Assembly: GCA_002479255.1 (NCBI GenBank)
Contig: DLMJ01000013.1
Location: 169,242 to 233,241, forward strand
From: Candidatus Binatus soli
GTDB lineage: Bacteria > Desulfobacterota > Binatia > Binatales > Binataceae
Direction: 5' to 3'
DNA: 64,000 nucleotides
The position numbers were made by a program, and so were the translations under genes. A model generated the notes under the pieces. That model had not been told where the DNA came from. It was given only the letters and a program-made list of their open reading frames with translations, and did not search any database. Of the stretch, positions 9,109 to 17,944 are shown in pieces; the stretch's first letter is position 1, and each line of letters opens with the position of its first letter.

Positions 9109-9591
9109 ATGCAACTGACTAGCGTCGAAATCTCAAAACCCGCCGACTCCAACGTGATCGTCGGCCAGACGCACTTCATCAAAACCGTCGAGGACGTTTA
9201 CGAGGCTCTCGTGCAGGCGGTCCCGGGAATCAAGTTCGGGCTGGCGTTCTGCGAGGCGTCGGGCCCATGCCTGATTCGGCGCACCGGCACCGACCCCGCA
9301 CTGGAACAGTCGGCGGTCGAAGCGGCTCGGGCAATCGGGGCAGGGCACGTGTTCGTGGTGATTCTTGGCAACGCATTCCCGGTCAACGTGCTCAATCAGA
9401 TCAAGTCCGTGAGCGAAGTATGTACGGTCTTTTGCGCGACGGCGAACCCGCTGCGCGTGATCGTTGCGGAAGAAGGAGGCGGACGCGGCGTCGTTGGGGT
9501 AATCGACGGTAGTTCGCCCAAGGGTGTCGAGAGCGCCGGCGATCAGGCCGATCGCCACGCGATGCTCCGCCGCTTCGGCTACAAGCAATGA
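9109..9591 (+). CDS. Adenosine-specific kinase (PF04008/DUF355 family)
   Basis: This 160-residue protein matches the small adenosine-specific kinase family first described from archaea. Hallmarks are the FGLAFCEASGPCLIRRTG block near residues 44-61, a GHVFVVIL strand and the FCATANPLRVIV block. The family phosphorylates adenosine in a non-ribokinase fold; its physiological role in bacteria is not well established. The ATG at 9109 follows AAGGGGCAAG. It ends 85 bases before the DGQHR gene, whose base composition is clearly different, so an island boundary probably lies between them. Confidence 0.85.
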   Translation: MQLTSVEISKPADSNVIVGQTHFIKTVEDVYEALVQAVPGIKFGLAFCEASGPCLIRRTGTDPALEQSAVEAARAIGAGHVFVVILGNAFPVNVLNQIKSVSEVCTVFCATANPLRVIVAEEGGGRGVVGVIDGSSPKGVESAGDQADRHAMLRRFGYKQ

Positions 9592-9676
9592 ACCTCAGCC
9601 GCGCGCGCGAGCTTGTTAGCGAATTGCACTCGAACAATTTCGAGGCGTACACTTCGAGATTACATGGGGAGCACAA

Positions 9677-11203
9677 ATGACCAAAGGCACGCCACATCGC
9701 CGGATTCCAGTTCTCAAAGTACATCAATGGTTGGCTGGTTGGAACAAGATTGAATTTGCGCCGAAGGAGCATCGCAGCAAGCCTTCACCCGACTTTTATT
9801 TGTTCTCGCTTTCTGCTCAGGAGCTGCGCAGCCTTTCTGGAATCTCTCGACGGCAGGCGTCAAACGTAACTCCGCGGGGAATTGATTTGGGAATTCAACG
9901 GCAACACGATCCAGAACGGTCCAAGGAGATCGCACGCTTCGTAGAGTTCGGCTACCCTTGGTCGACTTTAAGCGAAGCAAAACGCAAAACCGAAGAGTAC
10001 AATGACTTGCGAAAGCCCGGATGGCTGCCAACTGCGATTGTTATCAATATTTTGCGGAAAGCCGATGAACGGCACAAGGTAAAAGTCTCACCGGATGACA
10101 TAATAACGCTGGAAGACGACCGCGATGGCTGCAATGTGATATTGCCATACGCGACATGGACAAAGTCTTGGCACCCGTCGGCCATGCCTCCGCTTGAGGT
10201 AATCGACGGTCAACACAGGCTCTGGGCTTTCGAGAGCGACTCTGAAGCGGAGGAATTCGAAGTACCAGTCGTAGCTTTCCATGGTTTGGATATTAGCTGG
10301 CAGGCCTATCTGTTTTGGACAATCAACATCAAACCAAAGCGGATCAATGCCAGCCTCGCATTTGATTTGTATCCACTACTCCGTACCGAAAATTGGCTCG
10401 ATAGAGCTGAGGGGCACCCGATTTATAGAGAGACGCGCTCGCAGGAATTGACCGAGGCGCTATGGTCCAATTCCGAAAGCCCTTGGTACGATCGGATCAA
10501 CATGCTTGGTGAGCGACAAAATAACTGGGTGTCGCAATCCGCGTGGATCAAAACATTGATGGCAACATTCGTGAGGCCATGGGAAGGCCGTAGGAATAAA
10601 ATGGGTGGTTTATTTGGCTCAAGGCTCGCGGAGGGCGGAGAGGTTTTAGGTTGGAGCCGTGCGCAGCAAGCTGCATTTCTGCTTTTCGCCTGGCAGGCAC
10701 TTTACGCGGCAATTCATAATACGAAGAAGCCATGGGCAACTAATCTCCGCACTTTCCCAGAACGGCAATCTGGACTTGTTCCCGCAGGGGACGACGCTGC
10801 TTTCTATGGGGAGTATTCCATAATCGCGTCCGATCAGGGCGTGCGTGGCTATATGCACGTTCTAAATGATCTCTGCTTTATGCTGGCTGCCAAGCTCAAG
10901 CTAGATACGTGGCAACTCGAAAAAGCGGCCCCCGCGACCGACTCTAACGCTGTCTCCGCTGCTTACAAATCTATAAACAAGCAACCGGTTGCGGGCTTTG
11001 TGCAAGAGCTAGCGCAGAGCCTGGCGACGTTCGATTGGCGAACTAGCGCAACACCAGATCTGCCAGAACCCGACCGAAGAGCTAAGCTCGTCTTTAGAGG
11101 CAGCAGCGGATACAAGGAGCTTCGTATCCAACTGCTCGAGCATCTCAAGGGCCATGCCGGCGACATAGGAAACACTTCCAAGCGGCTTCTCGGGCTTGTG
11201 TAA
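9677..11203 (+). CDS. DGQHR-domain protein (DndB/ParB-like), accessory island
   Basis: This 508-residue protein has the signature DGQHR at residues 177-181 (EVIDGQHRLWAF), which defines the family containing DndB, the regulator of DNA phosphorothioation islands, and related ParB-like proteins. The region after it (WTINIKPKRINASLAFDL) is also family-like. The C-terminal half is not recognisable. ATG at 9677 follows GGGGAGCA. Codons are visibly AT-richer than in the neighbours, suggesting transfer. The next gene starts 3 bases after the stop, so they form a two-gene unit. No dndA/C/D/E or deazaguanine-insertion genes are nearby, so the role differs from canonical DndB or the modification genes lie elsewhere. 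Confidence 0.75.
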   Translation: MTKGTPHRRIPVLKVHQWLAGWNKIEFAPKEHRSKPSPDFYLFSLSAQELRSLSGISRRQASNVTPRGIDLGIQRQHDPERSKEIARFVEFGYPWSTLSEAKRKTEEYNDLRKPGWLPTAIVINILRKADERHKVKVSPDDIITLEDDRDGCNVILPYATWTKSWHPSAMPPLEVIDGQHRLWAFESDSEAEEFEVPVVAFHGLDISWQAYLFWTINIKPKRINASLAFDLYPLLRTENWLDRAEGHPIYRETRSQELTEALWSNSESPWYDRINMLGERQNNWVSQSAWIKTLMATFVRPWEGRRNKMGGLFGSRLAEGGEVLGWSRAQQAAFLLFAWQALYAAIHNTKKPWATNLRTFPERQSGLVPAGDDAAFYGEYSIIASDQGVRGYMHVLNDLCFMLAAKLKLDTWQLEKAAPATDSNAVSAAYKSINKQPVAGFVQELAQSLATFDWRTSATPDLPEPDRRAKLVFRGSSGYKELRIQLLEHLKGHAGDIGNTSKRLLGLV

Positions 11204-11206
11204 GAC

Positions 11207-12553
11207 ATGCCACTCAATCCGCAAGACCGTGCTGCCATACAATCGCTATCGCGTGCAAATGTTCAACAAACATTCGGCGGATTGAAGCGCTTTACCAAGA
11301 AATCGGTTTGGGTAGGGAAAAATAACCGTTACACTACAGACGTGATAAAACAAATTGCTTTGGAGACACGCACCGGGGCTCTCAACAATCCGCGACAGCT
11401 CTCGCAATACATTTCAGCTAGCTGCCTTCTCCACTGTAGCGATGGCTGGAGCTATCTCGGCAAGTCAATCTCAGCGCTTTTGCGGGGCGATCCACATAGG
11501 TCTCGTCACCTAGCTTACTATGCTGAACTTCGAGCAGCGATGTCGCTTCTAGCGTCAGTCGGCATCGGTGTTTTCAATAATCGGCACTTTGTCATCGATG
11601 CGCCTGACTCAGTCGTCCGTTTAAGAGGGAAATATCCGACGCACGAATTTGTATGGGACTGTCTAGAGGCTTGGGGCGCCGATAATATGTCGGGCGATCT
11701 TTTCGCGAGGGTCGTTCGCCCGAATGGTCGAACTCTAGATGAGTGGTTGCAGCCCATCGGCGGTGGAAGCAAAGCAGCACCTCAAGCGAGGCAATGGTTC
11801 CTTCAATGGGGCATGGATTTGAAAATGCCTGTGGAAGACAAATCCGCCCGAAATGAGTCAAGCTATCGACCCGACGGCATGCCGGACTCTTGGTGCCTCG
11901 ACACGTCGGATACGCTAAGGTTTACGCGCGAGATGTGGTCGGCGTTGGAGCCATCGGCAGCGTCGCGATTCGACACCATTGACCGCCATATTCTGCGAAT
12001 AGCCGTGGAGTCGATATTCAAAGGGCAGACTCAGACCGCACCGTCGAAGGATCCAACCAGGTTCCGTAAGTTCGTGTCGCAGGTGGTCGAAGGTCAGGGT
12101 TTTTCAACTGAGACCGCCGCAAAGTGGGTTAGTTTCCTACATCGGCAGGAAGTTCCTGACAATCTGAGCATTCTTGATTTGTCGCAACAGTCTTCGGAAA
12201 TCCGTGCTACCAGCCACACCGCGATAGTAGCGAGGGCCGCACTACTGTTGCGTATCGCATCAGGTTCGACGGTTGAGCTGCTCTCGTCGATTGGCTTCAC
12301 CGCCGACTCTGTCTCATTCTGGTGGAAGGAAATCGGTTCAGCGCGAGGGCTCTGGGATGGCGAGAAGGGCGCCGATGGCCTGATTGATCTTTGGGCGGAT
12401 ATCAAACCGCTATTGCAAGATATTGATGATTTTCAACGAAGAACACAGACTGTGGATCAAACATTTTTCCGTGTTGGCAGCGATCTGGGCCACACTCTTG
12501 CGGGGCTTGGTAGTTTTGAGCGAGTGGCGATTTGGAGCTTGACCCCGAGTTAA
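11207..12553 (+). CDS. Unknown protein coupled to the DGQHR gene
   Basis: This 448-residue orphan has no motif I can name. It begins MPLNPQDRAAIQSLSRANVQ, and its central part contains aromatic-rich blocks (EFVWDCLEAWGADN, ARQWFLQWGMDL). No signal peptide or membrane helix is apparent, so it is cytoplasmic. It starts 3 bases after the DGQHR gene stop, with the same AT-richer codon use, so the two were probably acquired and are expressed together. It may be an effector or partner of the DGQHR protein (inference from coupling only). Confidence 0.6.
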   Translation: MPLNPQDRAAIQSLSRANVQQTFGGLKRFTKKSVWVGKNNRYTTDVIKQIALETRTGALNNPRQLSQYISASCLLHCSDGWSYLGKSISALLRGDPHRSRHLAYYAELRAAMSLLASVGIGVFNNRHFVIDAPDSVVRLRGKYPTHEFVWDCLEAWGADNMSGDLFARVVRPNGRTLDEWLQPIGGGSKAAPQARQWFLQWGMDLKMPVEDKSARNESSYRPDGMPDSWCLDTSDTLRFTREMWSALEPSAASRFDTIDRHILRIAVESIFKGQTQTAPSKDPTRFRKFVSQVVEGQGFSTETAAKWVSFLHRQEVPDNLSILDLSQQSSEIRATSHTAIVARAALLLRIASGSTVELLSSIGFTADSVSFWWKEIGSARGLWDGEKGADGLIDLWADIKPLLQDIDDFQRRTQTVDQTFFRVGSDLGHTLAGLGSFERVAIWSLTPS

Positions 12554-12572
12554 GAAGGGTGTCGGCGGTTGT

Positions 12573-12764
12573 CTAGTGCGTGGTCACGAGGTGCCCCGTT
12601 TTCGCTTTCGCGTCGAACGGCCGTATGCGGATTTCGACGGTGCGGCCTAGCGCCATCAGCCAAGCAGTGAGCCGGTCGATGGTCACGCTCTCCATGCGCC
12701 CACGCAGCACCTTTGACAGTGTAGGCTGACCCGTCCCGCAGCGGCGCGCGGCCTCCAAATCTTT
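12573..12764 (-). pseudogene. Truncated HTH (XRE/HigA-like) antitoxin fragment
   Basis: The readable fragment GQPTLSKVLRGRMESVTIDR followed by a LMALGRTVEIRIRP-like tail is typical of HTH_37/HigA-type antitoxins: recognition helix, linker helix and the 'ALGxxVEI.I.P' end. An in-frame TGA (minus strand, 12765-12767) stands directly upstream, and the expected first two helices (TQxEAA... region) are absent, replaced by sequence that reads as the 5' end of the penicillin-binding protein gene on the other strand. A TTG at 12758 could start only a half-domain. I therefore call it a remnant. No toxin partner gene is adjacent. Confidence 0.6.
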
Positions 12765-12864
12765 TCAAGTCGCCGTGGCGGATGCCGGCATTGCGTGCCG
12801 CGAAGGGGCGCGATGGATCAGGGGGCCGGGGGCGGCTAACCTTGTAGCCGAGGCGGCATCACTG

Positions 12865-15324
12865 ATGGGTGGCGGACGGCGGGCGCAATCGAAAGCGAAT
12901 CCCGGCAAAAGGAAACGCCATGAATGGCGAATTCGCGGATGGCGCGTGCGCAATCTCGCCGCCGGCGCATTCCTCTTCGTCTTCTTCGCGTTGGGATTCT
13001 ATCTCGCACAACTGTACGGCGAGATCTCCGCGCTGATCGAGCAGCGGCGCGCCGCGCTCACCTCCGCGATCTTCTCCGCGCCGTTCCCGATCCGCCCCGG
13101 CGACGACCTCGAACGGGTTGGACTGCTCGACCGGCTGGCGCAGTTGAGCTACTCGCAGGTGGCGGCGGCTAATGCTCCGGGCGAGTACACCCGCGCGCCG
13201 GATGCGATCGCGATTTACCTGCGATCGTTTCACGCCCGTGCGAAGGAGTATCCCGCCGAAATGGTGCGCGTCGGCCTGGACGGCGGGCGTATCGCGGGCG
13301 TTGCCGACTCGTTCGGCGTGGCCAAGTCCGACGCGATGCTTGAGCCTGAGGTGATCGGCCGGCTGCTGCCCGGTGCGCCCGCCGAACGGGTCGAGGTCCA
13401 GTTGGACCAGCTGAAGACATATTTGGTCAAAGGGCTGCTCGCCAACGAAGATCGCTTTTTCTACTACCATCCGGGAATCGATCCGATCCGTATCGTCGAG
13501 GCCGCAATTTCCGACCTCCGCGCGCATCGCCTCGTCCAGGGCGCCAGCACGCTCACGCAGCAACTGGCGCGGACCTTCATGGAACGCCACGAGCGCAGCT
13601 TCAGCCGCAAGCTGCGCGAACTTGCCGTCGCCGCGGTGCTCGAAATCCGGCTGCGCAAGAGTGAGATCCTCGAGCGCTACATCAACGACGTGCCGATGGG
13701 CGAGTATGAGGGCACGCCGATCGACGGGATGCCTCAGGCGGCGCGATATTTCTTCGCCAAGGACCTGGCCGAGGTAACGCCCGCGGAGGCCGCAACGCTG
13801 ATCGGAATGATCCAGGCGCCGACGCTGTACGATCCGCGCCGTCATCCCGACGCATGCCGCAAGCGGCGCGACATGGTGCTCGGAGTGATGAAGCGGGCCG
13901 GCGCGATCGACGACGCCACCTACGCGGCCGCCGTTGCCGCGCCGATTCAAATCACCAAGCCGCCGGGACTGCGCCGCGCGCCGTACTTCACCGACTATGT
14001 GACCGCGTTCGTAGCCAGGATTCCCGGCTTCGACGGCCATCTTGAGGGACTCAAGGTTTACACGACGCTCGACACCGAACTTCAAAGCGACGCCGTCGAC
14101 GCGGTCACGGAAAATATCGCTCAGCTCGAAAAGAACCATCGCCGCCTGCGCCGCACGAAGATCGACGGCAGGATGCAGACTTCGCTGGTCGCGCTGGACG
14201 CCGACAGTGGCGCCATCCGCGCGATGATTGGCGGGCGCGACTACTCTGAGAGCCAGTTTAATCGCGCCGCCAACGCCGAGCGCCAGCCCGGGTCGGCATT
14301 CAAGCCGATTGTCTATCTGGCCGCGCTCGATCCCGATCGCGCTCCGTTCTCGCCGCCGCTCACGCTGGCGTCCACGCTGCCCGACGAGCCGATGACGTTC
14401 AACGGATGGACGCCCGCGAACTACGAGCGCAATTATCAACCGCAAGTGACGGTAGCGCAGGCGTTGTTCGAATCGCTCAACGTGCCGACTGCGTACGTCG
14501 GCAGCCGGCTTGGCGCCGCGACTATAGTTCGCACGGCGCATGAAATGGGCATCCACGAGAATCTTCCCGCAGTGCTGCCGATTTCGATTGGCGCCGACGA
14601 GACCACGTTGCTCGAGCTCACCTCCGCCTACCAGGTTTTTGCGACCGAGGGTCTGCAGTCGCCGCCGTACGCCGTCGAGGCGGTCGTCGATGCCAAGGGC
14701 CATCTGATCTACCATCACGCGTCCGAAGGGAATCGCGTGATTCGTCCCGCCGTCGCGTATTTGATCACCGGCGCACTCAAAGCCGTACTGCGTTATGGAA
14801 CCGGCGCGAGCGCGGGCCGGATGGGGCTGGATTTTCCGGCGGCGGGCAAGACCGGCACGACACAGGACTACAAGGACGCGTACTTCATCGGCTACACGCC
14901 GGCGATAGTTTGCGGCGTTTGGGTCGGCTTCGACGAACCCGAGAGCCTGGGATTGACGGGAGCGCAGGCGGCGCTGCCCGCGTGGGTTCAGTTCATGCAG
15001 GATGCGGCGCCGGCGGATCCGGAAGATTTTACCGAGCCGTCGGGAATTACGATGGCCACGATCGATCCCGAATCCGGCGGTCTTGCGACGTCGGCGTGCC
15101 CCCGCCAAGTCTCGCTGCCATTCCTGATCGGCACCGAGCCGACGCAGATGTGTCGGCTGCACGGCGGAATGTTTGCGAGCGCGCATCCGTATCCGCCAGG
15201 GTCGGCTACGATGCCACCAGCGCCGGCGTTCGCGCCGCCCGCGCCGGGCGCGTCGCCGAGTCCTTCTTCATCCGACGTATTCAGCGCGGTCGGAAGGTTT
15301 TTTCGCGGGATTTTCGCCCACTGA
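12865..15324 (+). CDS. Bifunctional class A penicillin-binding protein (PBP1B-like)
   Basis: This 819-residue enzyme polymerises and cross-links peptidoglycan in the periplasm. A single membrane anchor is at about residues 30-50 (AAGAFLFVFFALGFYL), followed by a UB2H-like region. The GT51 glycosyltransferase domain carries EDRFFYYHPGIDP near 194 and QGASTLTQQLARTF near 224. The transpeptidase has SxxK as PGSAFKP (Ser about 477), SxN as ESLNVPT (about 537) and KTGTTQDY (about 661). A Pro/Ala/Ser-rich tail ends the protein. I chose ATG 12865; the frame opens at 12775, but the extra 30 residues are not family-like and overlap the HTH remnant. Confidence 0.92.
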   Translation: MGGGRRAQSKANPGKRKRHEWRIRGWRVRNLAAGAFLFVFFALGFYLAQLYGEISALIEQRRAALTSAIFSAPFPIRPGDDLERVGLLDRLAQLSYSQVAAANAPGEYTRAPDAIAIYLRSFHARAKEYPAEMVRVGLDGGRIAGVADSFGVAKSDAMLEPEVIGRLLPGAPAERVEVQLDQLKTYLVKGLLANEDRFFYYHPGIDPIRIVEAAISDLRAHRLVQGASTLTQQLARTFMERHERSFSRKLRELAVAAVLEIRLRKSEILERYINDVPMGEYEGTPIDGMPQAARYFFAKDLAEVTPAEAATLIGMIQAPTLYDPRRHPDACRKRRDMVLGVMKRAGAIDDATYAAAVAAPIQITKPPGLRRAPYFTDYVTAFVARIPGFDGHLEGLKVYTTLDTELQSDAVDAVTENIAQLEKNHRRLRRTKIDGRMQTSLVALDADSGAIRAMIGGRDYSESQFNRAANAERQPGSAFKPIVYLAALDPDRAPFSPPLTLASTLPDEPMTFNGWTPANYERNYQPQVTVAQALFESLNVPTAYVGSRLGAATIVRTAHEMGIHENLPAVLPISIGADETTLLELTSAYQVFATEGLQSPPYAVEAVVDAKGHLIYHHASEGNRVIRPAVAYLITGALKAVLRYGTGASAGRMGLDFPAAGKTGTTQDYKDAYFIGYTPAIVCGVWVGFDEPESLGLTGAQAALPAWVQFMQDAAPADPEDFTEPSGITMATIDPESGGLATSACPRQVSLPFLIGTEPTQMCRLHGGMFASAHPYPPGSATMPPAPAFAPPAPGASPSPSSSDVFSAVGRFFRGIFAH

Positions 15325-15464
15325 TTGACACGGGTTGACACGAGCGCCCGATCAATGAATCCTTATTTGCCTGAAACTTTTTCGCCCGCGATTCGTCTAA
15401 TCGGGTGCTTGGGGCGCCTCTAATCCCATCTGATGCCCGTGAATGCGGCGGCTTTAGCGGGTGA

Positions 15465-16916
15465 ATGCCGAGTTCTCAGAGCCGAGGACGTTTGCAAAAG
15501 CATCTGCATACCAGCCCCCGATGGGCACGAAGTGCGCTCGCAGGACTGGCCCTCGTTGGACTGATCGGCCTGCTCGCGGCGAGCGGATGCATTAACGGCG
15601 AGAGTATCGAATCGCCCTCCCACGACGGATTCGTGGCGGACGATTCTGCCGCCGGCAGCGCTTACTCGCGCGGCCATCAGGCCGCAATTCACAACCTCAA
15701 GGCCGCGATTCCCGCGGCGGGTGACGTGTTGATCGCGGGCGGCGCGGACGCGTCGAATCGAAGTCTCGCGGCCGCGGAGTTCTACGATCCGTCGGCGGGG
15801 CGGTTCGTCGTGACCGGCAGCGCGGGGTCGAGCCGCGCGGGCGCATCGGCGGCGGCGCTGTCGGCGACCCAGGTGATGCTCGACGGCGGCTTCAGCGGGA
15901 GCGCCGCGATAAAGAATTTTTCGCTCACTCTGGAAGGCGACGTGCTGAGCGGCGCAGAGATTTTCGACGAGGCGACCGGCGCGTTCTCACCGGCGGGCAA
16001 GATGGCCGCGCCGCGGCTGGGCTCTACCGCGACTGCGCTCAACAATTCCAATGGCGAAATCCTGGTCGTCGGAGGCCAGGACAATTTAGGCAACGTGCTC
16101 GATACCGCGGAGCTGTACGATCCCGCCGCGCGCAAGTTCATCGCGGTCACCAACACGATGAGCGATCGGCGCATGTTTCACACTGCAACGCTGCTGCTCA
16201 GCGGCAAAGTGCTGGTGGCGGGGGGAGCGACCAATCTATCCGGCGACACGACCAGCTCCGCCGACATTTACGATCCCGCATCGAACTCGTTTACCCCGGC
16301 GATCTTCCCGATGGACCATCAGCGCGCGGCGCATACCGCGACGCTGTTTACCAGCGGCCCGCTGGCCGGCAAGGTCCTGATAACGGGGGGAGTCGGCGGC
16401 TCGAGCTTTTTTTTCAAGGACAGCAGCGCGGAGATCTACGATCCCGCCTCGCAGGAATTCATTCTGCTCTCGACTTTCATGAACGAGCCGCGCTCGCTCC
16501 ACACTGCCACGCTGCTCGAGGACGGGAGCGTGCTGCTCGCGGGCGGATTCAGCGGCTCGGTGGCAGTCTCGGGCGGCGTGCTATCGGGCGCGTCGGGATT
16601 GACCAGCAATTCGGCTGAGACGTTCGATCCGAACACCGGGGATTTCACTTGCGTCGGCGGATTCAACACCGAAACGACCCGATGCAATCAATCGATGAGC
16701 GTTGCGCGCGCGGGACATACCGCAACGTTGCTCGCGACCGGGCCGACCCCGCATCGCGTGCTGATCGCCGGTGGAATAGGGGCCGCCGATCCAGCTGCCC
16801 ACGGCGCGGTGCTCCGCAGCGCGGATCTGTTCAATCCCGCGGGGGGCGGCAGCTTCAGCGCGACGGGCGCGATGTCCAATCCGCGGGCGCTCCACACCGC
16901 AACGTTGCTCCGCTAG
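15465..16916 (+). CDS. Kelch-repeat lipoprotein, probably C-terminally truncated
   Basis: This 483-residue secreted protein has a lipoprotein signal: a hydrophobic stretch ALVGLIGLLAASGC with the lipobox Cys at residue 42. The rest is a Kelch/galactose-oxidase-type beta-propeller of about seven repeats, each with a variant of 'HTATLL..G.VLVAGG' followed by 'AE.YDP....F'. The last HTATLL is followed by Arg and a stop, so the protein ends at the start of a repeat rather than at a blade boundary. It is probably anchored in the outer or inner membrane and may bind a ligand; no catalytic residues are evident. Confidence 0.75.
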   Translation: MPSSQSRGRLQKHLHTSPRWARSALAGLALVGLIGLLAASGCINGESIESPSHDGFVADDSAAGSAYSRGHQAAIHNLKAAIPAAGDVLIAGGADASNRSLAAAEFYDPSAGRFVVTGSAGSSRAGASAAALSATQVMLDGGFSGSAAIKNFSLTLEGDVLSGAEIFDEATGAFSPAGKMAAPRLGSTATALNNSNGEILVVGGQDNLGNVLDTAELYDPAARKFIAVTNTMSDRRMFHTATLLLSGKVLVAGGATNLSGDTTSSADIYDPASNSFTPAIFPMDHQRAAHTATLFTSGPLAGKVLITGGVGGSSFFFKDSSAEIYDPASQEFILLSTFMNEPRSLHTATLLEDGSVLLAGGFSGSVAVSGGVLSGASGLTSNSAETFDPNTGDFTCVGGFNTETTRCNQSMSVARAGHTATLLATGPTPHRVLIAGGIGAADPAAHGAVLRSADLFNPAGGGSFSATGAMSNPRALHTATLLR

Positions 16917-16939
16917 CAGCGGATTCTTTTCAGACATTT

Positions 16940-17944
16940 TCAGACACTCGTCACTTCGAGCGCGAGCCGCGCCTGCCCGCTCATGCCACTGCCGGTCTGC
17001 GGATCGGTCGGGGGCTGAGCGACGCCGCCGCCGTCGCTCGCGCGCACGCGAATCATGAAATCGCCCGGGGCCTGGGGCGCGAAGCGATACTTCCATATCG
17101 TCCACACGTACGGCGAGCTGTTCGCGACGAGTTGCGCGTTGTGCCACGTGACGCCGTCGTCCGACGACACCTCGACGCGCTTGATTCCCGACGGGCCCGC
17201 CAGCGCCCATCCATAAATATCCACCGGCGCCGTCACTTTGGCCTTTCGATCGAAGATCGACAGCAGGCCGCCTTCGACGCGCGGCGAGAAGAAGCCCGAG
17301 TTGACCTTGCGCCAGCAGGTATCGCTCCATCCGCGAACCTCCCAGTAGCCGGGGATTTCGTGGTCGGCGAATTCGAGCTCGATGATCCACTTGGGCTGTT
17401 TCATCCCGTACTTTCCCGGAATGAAAATTCTGAGCGGATAGCCGTGCTCGGCGGGGAGCGGTTCGCCGTTCATGAGGTACGGCAGAAAATTTTCCTCGCG
17501 CATCAGTTCGTCGACGGGCAGCACCGTGTGAAAACCGTCAGCCCCGCGCATCGCGACGAACCTGGCTCCCCGCTTGACGCGCGCGCGCTCCAGGAGCGGC
17601 CGTAATTGCACGCCGGTCCAGTTGGCGTTGCTGATAGCGGTGCCGTCGGGCGGGTTCGAGATGCATTCGAGCGTCAGCATCTCATCGATTTTCGGCAGCT
17701 TGCGAATATCCGCGTAGGAAAATTGCAGCGGATTTTCCACCAGGCCCTTGATGCTGAAGCGCCACGAATTGACGTCCACGGCCGGCGTACTTCCGTACGA
17801 CGTCACGTAAAAATCCGAGTTCGGCGTCGGCCCGCCGAATTTCGGTGGCGCCGCGGCTGCGCGCGCGATTCGCCTGCCCAGCGGGATACCTGCCAGCGCG
17901 ATCGCGGCGCCCGACGCGATCAGGATTTTTCTGCGCGTGATCAT
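16940..17944 (-). CDS. Sulfite-oxidase-family molybdopterin oxidoreductase, Tat-exported
   Basis: This 334-residue protein has a Tat signal (MITRRKILIASGAAIALAG) followed by an oxidoreductase-molybdopterin domain. The Mo-coordinating Cys is Cys94 in LTLECISNPPDG. A C-terminal Ig-like dimerisation domain (KRVEVSSDDGVTWHNA) follows, as in sulfite oxidases and their relatives; MsrP-type proteins lack that second domain. The start overlaps the trmI stop in an ATGA junction (17941-17944), so it is translationally coupled to trmI. No cytochrome or MsrQ-like membrane partner is adjacent, so the electron acceptor and true substrate are unknown. Confidence 0.85.
   Translation of the reverse strand: MITRRKILIASGAAIALAGIPLGRRIARAAAAPPKFGGPTPNSDFYVTSYGSTPAVDVNSWRFSIKGLVENPLQFSYADIRKLPKIDEMLTLECISNPPDGTAISNANWTGVQLRPLLERARVKRGARFVAMRGADGFHTVLPVDELMREENFLPYLMNGEPLPAEHGYPLRIFIPGKYGMKQPKWIIELEFADHEIPGYWEVRGWSDTCWRKVNSGFFSPRVEGGLLSIFDRKAKVTAPVDIYGWALAGPSGIKRVEVSSDDGVTWHNAQLVANSSPYVWTIWKYRFAPQAPGDFMIRVRASDGGGVAQPPTDPQTGSGMSGQARLALEVTSV

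Noticed and set aside
9677..11203. Canonical DndB of a phosphorothioation island
   Set aside because: No dndA, dndC, dndD or dndE and no deazaguanine-insertion genes are adjacent; only the DGQHR domain is shared.
12859..15186. Open frame of 775 codons on the minus strand
   Set aside because: It lies exactly opposite the penicillin-binding protein, whose motifs are unmistakable. It is Arg/Gly/Asp-rich with no domain, as expected of antisense frames in GC-rich DNA.
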